From Bacillota bacterium (lineage in GTDB: Bacteria; Bacillota_C; Negativicutes; JAEYSJ01), in contig JAEYSJ010000243.1 in the NCBI GenBank assembly GCA_023434855.1, positions 1 through 11,270 of the forward strand: DNA of 11,270 bases, written 5' to 3'. Below the pieces are notes generated by a model. That model was not told the DNA's origin, ran no database searches, and saw nothing but the letters and a program-made list of their open reading frames with translations. Within the stretch, counting starts at the first letter, position 1. The number at the start of each line of letters is the position of its first letter. Both the position numbers and the translations under genes were made by a program. Shown here piece after piece: positions 7,366 through 11,270 of this stretch.

Positions 7366-7473
7366 TAAAAGAAAACGCCGATGAGGTTAACAATTACAAG
7401 GGTTTTGGTTGAAGCAACTATTGATGCAACCTTGATGCAACTGAAGCAACTTATTTAAGGAGGTATCACCATA

Positions 7474-7893
7474 ATGGAGTTACACGATTATATAAAACCG
7501 GCGCAGCCTCCGCAGGTTCCACCGCCGCCACCACTTACAGGAGAGCAGATGCTTTTAAATATGGGACATCCTCTTACGGATTTGTTTTCTAATCACTCCC
7601 CAGGTGATAGCAGGTTATGGCAGGAGTTGTATTTTATCAGCGCAGTTGTTGATATCGGAATATCTGACCGGCTAGAGTTTGTCCGTAATGTCGGAGCGGT
7701 GTTAATCATGGATGATCAGTGGGGATTTAGAATACAGCCGGTTATTGATTCGACTGGTAGAAACGGCTGGAATTCCATGCAAGAATACTTACAGACTGGA
7801 CAAGTAGAATTACGGCCGTATGGAGATAAGATAATGCAGTTCCTAAAAGAGCTCAGGCGGCGGTATGACAATAATTTGATCAAATGGTGGTAA
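7474..7893 (+). CDS. Hypothetical phage protein with proline-rich N-terminus
   Basis: I do not recognise this 139-aa protein. It starts with a short head, a proline-rich stretch at about residues 9-20 (PAQPPQVPPPPP), then a compact region of mixed helix and strand and a basic C-terminal helix (LKELRRRYDN) ending in two tryptophans. There is no signal peptide, membrane segment or cysteine. AAGGAGGT at 7457-7464, 9 bases before ATG 7474, makes the start secure. The ribosome site begins only seven bases after the last octamer of the repeat array, so a protein bound there could affect expression of this gene. It is the first gene after the array and precedes the regulator gene by 37 bases. A role in origin binding or in regulation can be guessed from position only. 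Confidence 0.65.
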   Translation: MELHDYIKPAQPPQVPPPPPLTGEQMLLNMGHPLTDLFSNHSPGDSRLWQELYFISAVVDIGISDRLEFVRNVGAVLIMDDQWGFRIQPVIDSTGRNGWNSMQEYLQTGQVELRPYGDKIMQFLKELRRRYDNNLIKWW

Positions 7894-7916
7894 GACCATA
7901 CAGCATTTCTTTCAAG

Positions 7917-7923
7917 AGGAGGT
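7917..7923 (+). promoter_or_regulatory. Ribosome binding site favouring a TTG start
   Basis: AGGAGGT ends one base before ATG 7925, too close for normal initiation. It is seven bases before the in-frame TTG at 7931, so TTG is the more likely start of the regulator. Confidence 0.6.
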
Positions 7924-7930
7924 AATGAAC

Positions 7931-8515
7931 TTGAATAAAGATATGATAATTAAGATAGCAGCTGAAGCGGCAGTTAAAGCAACGCTTGAGACATTGGATT
8001 TAGAACGCAAAAGGCAAATGAAATCTCGCATGGACAAGCGACTAAGAAATACTAAACTGTTATTAAAAAACTATAATACTCTCAAAAGTCATTGTGATAA
8101 TTCAGTAGGTCGGTTTAAGCAAATTGTAGAAGAGGATATTGGCAGCGCAATTACCATTCTGGATTCCTTAGAAACAGCCAGTACAGAGGTTTATATAGAA
8201 TCAATCCGTAAGAGTGTTTCCAGAACGTACATTATTCTCAAGCATATTGATACTATGTTAGAGTTATATGATATTTATTGCAGCCGGTCTATGGTTCCAG
8301 AAGATGCAAGAAGAAATAGAATTCTACGCCGGTATTATATTGATGGCGATGCGATTGAAAGCATAATTGAATCTGAAGGAATAGAACAGCGAACTTTCTA
8401 TCGTGACATTCGGTCAGCTTGTGATCGGCTAAGTGCTTTAATATTCGGAATTGATGGCTTGACAAGCATGACACAAAGTTGTCATTTACATGCCAAGACA
8501 GCAGATGTAAAATGA
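7931..8515 (+). CDS. Sigma-70 region 4-like late transcription regulator (ArpU/RinA type)
   Basis: With the TTG start this is a 194-aa protein; with ATG 7925 it would be 196 aa. The first 125 residues are charged and probably helical. The C-terminal portion, about residues 130-175 in the longer numbering, reads as a helix-turn-helix like sigma region 4: DARRNRILRRYY, then IESIIESEGIEQRTFYRDIRSACDRLSALI. Proteins of this size and layout (ArpU, RinA and relatives) lie between the replication genes and the small terminase gene in many Bacillota prophages, where they activate late genes. The position here fits exactly. It is followed by two terminators and the packaging genes, its probable target region. 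The HTH is clear, but the family name is assigned from layout and general resemblance. Confidence 0.7.
   Translation: MNKDMIIKIAAEAAVKATLETLDLERKRQMKSRMDKRLRNTKLLLKNYNTLKSHCDNSVGRFKQIVEEDIGSAITILDSLETASTEVYIESIRKSVSRTYIILKHIDTMLELYDIYCSRSMVPEDARRNRILRRYYIDGDAIESIIESEGIEQRTFYRDIRSACDRLSALIFGIDGLTSMTQSCHLHAKTADVK
8485..8513 (+). promoter_or_regulatory. Candidate promoter at the end of the regulator gene
   Basis: TTTACA (8485-8490), a 17-base spacer and TAAAAT (8508-8513) match the sigma-A consensus at 5 of 6 bases in each box with ideal spacing. Transcription would begin near 8520 and meet the terminator at 8542 after about 20 bases. That suggests either a leader under attenuation or antitermination, or a chance match inside coding sequence. 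Confidence 0.4.
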
Positions 8516-8541
8516 TAGCATGAAAGAATTATATTAATACT

Positions 8542-8579
8542 AAAGTCGCTTATCGAATTGATAGGCGGCTTTTGTTTTT
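8542..8579 (+). terminator. Intrinsic terminator after the regulator gene
   Basis: A 13-bp stem pairs 8542-8554 with 8560-8572 around the loop GAATT, with two G-U pairs, and is followed by a T-rich tail (TTGTTTTT). It lies 27 bases after the regulator stop and would end the early transcript. Confidence 0.8.
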
Positions 8580-8598
8580 ATACAGGGGAGACAAGGCA

Positions 8599-8730
8599 AT
8601 GAGAAAAGATAATGAAATACTCTACCTGCAATCACCTCGTAACTTAGATCAGTTAATTGATGAATTTATGAAGAATATCGTATTTAATTTTAAAGTTCCA
8701 TCAGAAATCCTTTTGAAGCCGTTTAAATAA
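8599..8730 (+). CDS. Small hypothetical protein (43 aa) between two terminators
   Basis: ATG 8599 opens a 43-aa frame beginning MRKDNEILYLQSPRNLDQLI and ending LLKPFK. GGGGAG at 8585-8590, 8 bases upstream, is a good ribosome site. The product is soluble, probably helical, with a short hydrophobic IVFNF patch; I do not recognise it. Its stop codon lies in the loop and second arm of the following terminator, so coding and termination signals overlap. Being bracketed by two terminators, it would need its own promoter or readthrough. The ribosome site and fit between signals support a real gene; its size makes the call moderate. Confidence 0.55.
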   Translation: MRKDNEILYLQSPRNLDQLIDEFMKNIVFNFKVPSEILLKPFK

Positions 8731-8744
8731 CGGCTTTATTATTT
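8716..8744 (+). terminator. Intrinsic terminator overlapping the stop of the small gene
   Basis: AAGCCGTT (8716-8723) pairs perfectly with AACGGCTT (8729-8736) around loop TAAAT, followed by TATTATTT. The TAA stop (8728-8730) uses the loop and second arm. A weak promoter-like pair, TTGAAG 8713 and TATTAT 8737 with an 18-base spacer, overlaps the same hairpin. Confidence 0.7.
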
Positions 8745-8760
8745 CGTAGGAGGGATCGTA

Positions 8761-8970
8761 ATGGCCGTACTTTGTGACCGAGAAGACTGCAAGTATATTA
8801 GTAATCAAGAATGCACTGCATGTCAGGTTGGCGTTGTTGATCGGCAGTGCATTACGTATCGAAGAATGAAACGTCAGGATGATTATCGGCAGCTCATGCG
8901 TCCTGCGTTTAATCCTAACTGTGATAGGTCAGGGCGTAAGTCTAATCCGGCGACAGGGGTGTTGAAGTGA
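8761..8970 (+). CDS. Small cysteine-rich hypothetical phage protein
   Basis: This 69-aa protein has cysteines at 5, 10, 18, 21, 30 and 54. The first five lie within 26 residues (LCDREDCKYISNQECTACQV and onward to C30), a pattern that suggests a small zinc-binding fold resembling DUF1540-like proteins. The rest is basic and polar. AGGAGGG at 8748-8754 is 6 bases before ATG 8761, so the start is firm. The stop overlaps the next GTG start as GTGA (8967-8970). It lies between the late regulator and the terminase genes, where small accessory proteins of unknown function are common. Metal binding is inferred from the cysteine spacing only. Confidence 0.65.
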   Translation: MAVLCDREDCKYISNQECTACQVGVVDRQCITYRRMKRQDDYRQLMRPAFNPNCDRSGRKSNPATGVLK

Positions 8971-9170
8971 GAAAGAACATAAACATATTGATGAGTGTTT
9001 TTTTTGTTGGGGTCGCTTGTTTCATAGGCCAGACTGATCGCCTGAATGGTGTATTCACTTTGTTGTTGTGGGGTGGATGGCAATTGTCATTGATACGCGA
9101 AGAGATGGAAAAGAGAACTGCATCGACCACATATAAAATCAAGGTACTTCCAGAGAAAAAAACGGACTGA
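8967..9170 (+). CDS. Small membrane protein of unknown function
   Basis: This 67-aa protein starts at GTG 8967, overlapping the previous stop by four bases. Two hydrophobic segments are visible: residues 6-21 (NILMSVFFVGVACFIG) and about 27-43 (LNGVFTLLLWGGWQLSL), joined by a short polar loop, then a basic and polar tail of about 24 residues. It would form a membrane hairpin. Holins can look like this, but holins normally sit with the lysis genes after the tail module, so I do not call it one. The translational coupling to the cysteine-rich gene suggests that the two act together. Confidence 0.6.
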   Translation: MRKNINILMSVFFVGVACFIGQTDRLNGVFTLLLWGGWQLSLIREEMEKRTASTTYKIKVLPEKKTD

Positions 9171-9241
9171 GGGTCTTGCGAGCCCCAATTATCAACTAGC
9201 TATGAATTTATTTTTATGTTTACTTACAGGGAGGCGGCCAA

Positions 9242-9748
9242 ATGTCAGAGCAAATTATGAAAATTAATAAGGTCACAAAAACGACTGCGGACGGGCTTGC
9301 CGCCTGCATTGGTTTGAGTCGTCCCAGGGTTGTTCAACTGGCCAACGAGGGAGTGCTTGTTCGCGATGAAAATAGTAAATATAACTTGTCTGAAAGCATT
9401 CAGCGTTATATTAATTATAAGTGTGGTGGTGAGGATAATTTATCTTTTGACTCTGCCCGAACCAAGCATGAGCAATTCAAAAGTCGCTTAACGGAACTGA
9501 AGCTGGCTAAGGTTGAAAACAGCATGCATGACGCTCATGATGTTGAACTGGTTATGACAGAAATGTTGACGAATTTAAGAACTCAGTTGCTGGGGCTGCC
9601 GACCGCACTGTGCGGCCAATTAGCCAATATGCCTCAAGAGAATATCTATGAAATGATGACTCAGGCAATTGAAGATAAATTATCCGAAATTGCCGAGTAT
9701 TCGCCGGATATGTTTGATGAGGTACAAAACGATGAAGAAGACGATTGA
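9242..9748 (+). CDS. Terminase small subunit, lambda Nu1-like
   Basis: This 168-aa protein has an N-terminal winged helix-turn-helix (about residues 14-60: TTADGLAACIGLSRPRVVQLANEGVL, then a beta-wing-like segment) that would bind the packaging site. A long helical middle (FDSARTKHEQFKSRLTELKLAKVEN) and C-terminal helices follow, and the tail is very acidic (DEVQNDEEDD). This domain order is typical of Nu1-type small subunits that partner GpA. AGGGAGG at 9228-9234 lies 7 bases before ATG 9242. The gene ends 17 bases inside the large subunit gene, the usual coupling for terminase pairs. It recognises concatemeric phage DNA and recruits the large subunit. No cos site could be identified by eye. 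Confidence 0.85.
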   Translation: MSEQIMKINKVTKTTADGLAACIGLSRPRVVQLANEGVLVRDENSKYNLSESIQRYINYKCGGEDNLSFDSARTKHEQFKSRLTELKLAKVENSMHDAHDVELVMTEMLTNLRTQLLGLPTALCGQLANMPQENIYEMMTQAIEDKLSEIAEYSPDMFDEVQNDEEDD

Positions 9749-11270
9749 ACTTTTTCAACGAATTTGGAAGAAATCATTTACTCCTATTCCAAAGACCTCT
9801 GTCAGCGAGTGGGCTGATAAATATCGCATACTTTCATCTGAATCGGCGGCCGAGCCTGGGCGCTGGCGTACGGATCGAGCTCCTTACCAGCGAGAAATTA
9901 TGAATTCGTTTACCCAGCCATGTATTCATAAGGTAGTTGCCAAGACGGCCAGCCAAATAGGCAAGTCGGATATTATGAACAATGTAATGGGGCGCTTTGC
10001 ACACCTTGATCCCGGGCCAATGATGATGATCCAGCCAACGATTGATTTGTCGGAGGATTATTCGAAGAGCCGAATAGCACCTATGATCCGAGATACCAAA
10101 GTATTGAATACACTTTTCTCAGATGTGAAGTCCAGAGATTCGAACAACACCATATTGAGCAAGCTTTTTCCGGGCGGCCGGTTAATTATGTGTGGAGCAA
10201 ACAGCCCTGCAGGATTAGCCAGCCGTCCTATTCGTATTCTGCTCGGTGATGAGGTTGATCGTTTTCCAGATAGCGCCGGCACAGAAGGAGATCCAGTTGA
10301 TTTGGCGTTTAAGCGGTTGACTACGTTCTGGAATTGGGTGGCAGGTTTATTTTCCACTCCGACCATTAAAGGCTCATCGAGGATCGACGTGGAGTATGCG
10401 GCCGGCACTCAGGAAGAATGGCAGCATGAATGTCCTAACTGCCATGAAAGCCATTTAATCACGCACCGCAATATGAAATATAAGTTTGACGAAACTAAAA
10501 ATGATGACGGTACTAAATTTGTTATCGTTCATTCGGTACTGTGGTGCTGCCCTGATTGCGGCCAGCTGTTCGATGAGCAAACAATGAAAGCTGCTCCGCA
10601 AAACTATGTTGCGAAGAATCCGGCCGCTATCAAAAATGGTGTCCGGAGTTTCTTTGTAAACTGCTTTGCATCCCCCTGGCTCAAATGGAAAGATATGATT
10701 CGTGAATATCTGGAAGCAAAGGGCGATCCGGAGCGTGAGAAGGTAGTATATAATACTCGCTTTGGTGAGAGCTATGAGCGAAAAGGCAATTATGAGGATG
10801 AGATTGTCTTTCTGAATCGCCGTGAAGAATACCCCGCAGCTTTACCAGATGGGGTGCTCTTGCTGACTGCTGCAGTCGATACTCAGGATAACCGGTTGGA
10901 ATATGAAATTGCAGGCTGGGGCGAAGGCGAGGAGAACTGGGGGATTAAAAAAGGGATTGTGCTAGGTGTGCCCGACCGCCAGGAAACGTGGGATGAACTT
11001 GATCAACAATTAGATCGCGCATACCGGTTTGCTAATGGTACCGGCCTAATGGTTGCCAGAACTTTTATAGATTCTGGTGGCCATTATACTGAACAGGTGT
11101 ATAAATATTGCCGTACTAATATGCATAAAGGTCGGTTTGCAATTAAAGGGATGCCGGGAGCAGGTATCCCTTTAATTTATCGGGTGAGCGTGGCAAAAGG
11201 ATACGGCATTCCGTTGGTACTGGTTGGTGTTGATGGAGGCAAACAGTATATTATGGACCGACTTTCGATC
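9732..11270 (+). CDS. Terminase large subunit, GpA-like (C-terminus cut by window edge)
   Basis: ATG 9732 opens a frame that stays open for 513 codons to the window end. The ATPase domain has a Walker A-like ASQIGKSD (73-80, K78) and Walker B ILLGDEVDRF (169-178, D173/E174). Two cysteine pairs, CPNC (234-237) and CPDC (273-276), form a probable zinc ribbon, as in the GpA family. The nuclease domain begins at AAVDTQDN (381-388, D383) and continues with IDSGGHYTE, matching the RNase H-like nuclease of packaging motors. GpA proteins are about 600-650 aa, so roughly the last 100-140 residues lie outside the window. It cuts the concatemer and pumps DNA into the prohead with its Nu1-like partner, whose gene overlaps by 17 bases. 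No in-frame stop or broken motif is seen. Confidence 0.92.
   Translation, partial: MKKTIELFQRIWKKSFTPIPKTSVSEWADKYRILSSESAAEPGRWRTDRAPYQREIMNSFTQPCIHKVVAKTASQIGKSDIMNNVMGRFAHLDPGPMMMIQPTIDLSEDYSKSRIAPMIRDTKVLNTLFSDVKSRDSNNTILSKLFPGGRLIMCGANSPAGLASRPIRILLGDEVDRFPDSAGTEGDPVDLAFKRLTTFWNWVAGLFSTPTIKGSSRIDVEYAAGTQEEWQHECPNCHESHLITHRNMKYKFDETKNDDGTKFVIVHSVLWCCPDCGQLFDEQTMKAAPQNYVAKNPAAIKNGVRSFFVNCFASPWLKWKDMIREYLEAKGDPEREKVVYNTRFGESYERKGNYEDEIVFLNRREEYPAALPDGVLLLTAAVDTQDNRLEYEIAGWGEGEENWGIKKGIVLGVPDRQETWDELDQQLDRAYRFANGTGLMVARTFIDSGGHYTEQVYKYCRTNMHKGRFAIKGMPGAGIPLIYRVSVAKGYGIPLVLVGVDGGKQYIMDRLSI

Larger units (their letters stand above)
7159..7450. repeat. Mirror-symmetric array of 12 octamers, candidate phage replication origin
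   Basis: This 317-base gap (7157-7473) has no convincing gene. It holds twelve exact copies of the octamer GA(A/T/C)GCAAC, six per strand. Minus-strand copies start at 7159, 7169, 7180, 7192, 7347 and 7356. Plus-strand copies start at 7236, 7245, 7411, 7423, 7434 and 7443. The order is four leftward, two rightward, two leftward, four rightward, with 9-12 bases between starts within each block, about one helical turn. The middle, 7254-7345, is very AT-rich. Iteron-like sites around an AT-rich core, next to a primase-helicase gene, are the usual design of an origin. A large operator for the following genes is the alternative. Only one other exact octamer was seen in the window, at 2753-2760. 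Confidence 0.7.

Noticed and set aside
7159..7450. CRISPR-like array
   Set aside because: The units are 8-17 bases, occur on both strands, and have spacers of 1-4 bases or long unequal gaps, with no constant repeat-spacer pattern.
7381..7458. 25-codon frame from ATG 7381 in the repeat region
   Set aside because: There is no ribosome site upstream, it is made almost entirely of the octamer repeats, and it ends inside the ribosome site of the 7474 gene.
8967..9170. Holin
   Set aside because: Two hydrophobic segments fit, but there is no lysis gene nearby and the position before the terminase is not typical for a holin.
9172..9187. Hairpin-like GGGTCT...AGCCCC after the small membrane protein gene
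   Set aside because: The stem is only about five pairs with a bulge and no T-tract follows, so it is not a convincing terminator.
9171..9241. cos (packaging) site expected near a Nu1-type gene
   Set aside because: No clear cos-type symmetry or repeat was visible; without comparison to virion ends it cannot be placed.
10058..10408. 116-codon open frame on the minus strand within the large terminase gene
   Set aside because: It lies wholly opposite the clear GpA coding sequence, including its Walker B region, and has no recognisable motif.

Overview
The window is part of a tailed-phage (prophage) genome in a low-to-mid GC Gram-positive-type host, most likely a Bacillota bacterium. The reasons are the strong AGGAGG-type ribosome sites, the use of TTG and GTG starts, and a tightly packed set of phage genes in the order replication, then regulator, then DNA packaging. 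A placement within Negativicutes is possible, but I cannot show it from the sequence. No tRNA, rRNA, CRISPR array, transposase, integrase or attachment site is visible.

Positions 1-1763 hold two minus-strand genes that are visibly AT-richer than the rest. One is a class I methyltransferase-like protein with an N-terminal cysteine cluster. Eight bases downstream lies a DUF1848-type, radical-SAM-like protein that runs off the left edge. They are transcribed away from the phage genes and look like a cargo ('moron') pair. A short divergent region (1764-1834) carries a 10-bp perfect palindrome inside a possible promoter for the rightward genes.

Positions 1835-7156 form a rightward replication/recombination operon: a VRR-NUC nuclease, a PAPS-reductase-like PP-loop protein, a RecD2/Dda-like SF1 helicase, and a 977-aa protein that joins an archaeo-eukaryotic-type primase to a DUF927 ATPase. 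The genes overlap or lie within about 20 bases of each other.

Positions 7157-7473 are non-coding and the most striking part of the window. Twelve copies of an octamer GA(A/T/C)GCAAC are arranged almost mirror-symmetrically: four leftward, two rightward, two leftward, four rightward. They surround an AT-rich core with a small dyad at the centre. This is a good candidate for the phage replication origin or a large operator.

Positions 7474-9170 hold an unknown Pro-rich-headed protein, a sigma-region-4-like late regulator (ArpU/RinA type), and three small genes. Two intrinsic terminators bracket the first small gene, and a promoter-like sequence lies before the first terminator, so this looks like the early/late transcription boundary. 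Positions 9242-11270 encode the lambda-type terminase pair: a Nu1-like small subunit and a GpA-like large subunit that runs off the right edge. Together the genes describe replication of the phage genome, a switch to late expression, and DNA packaging.
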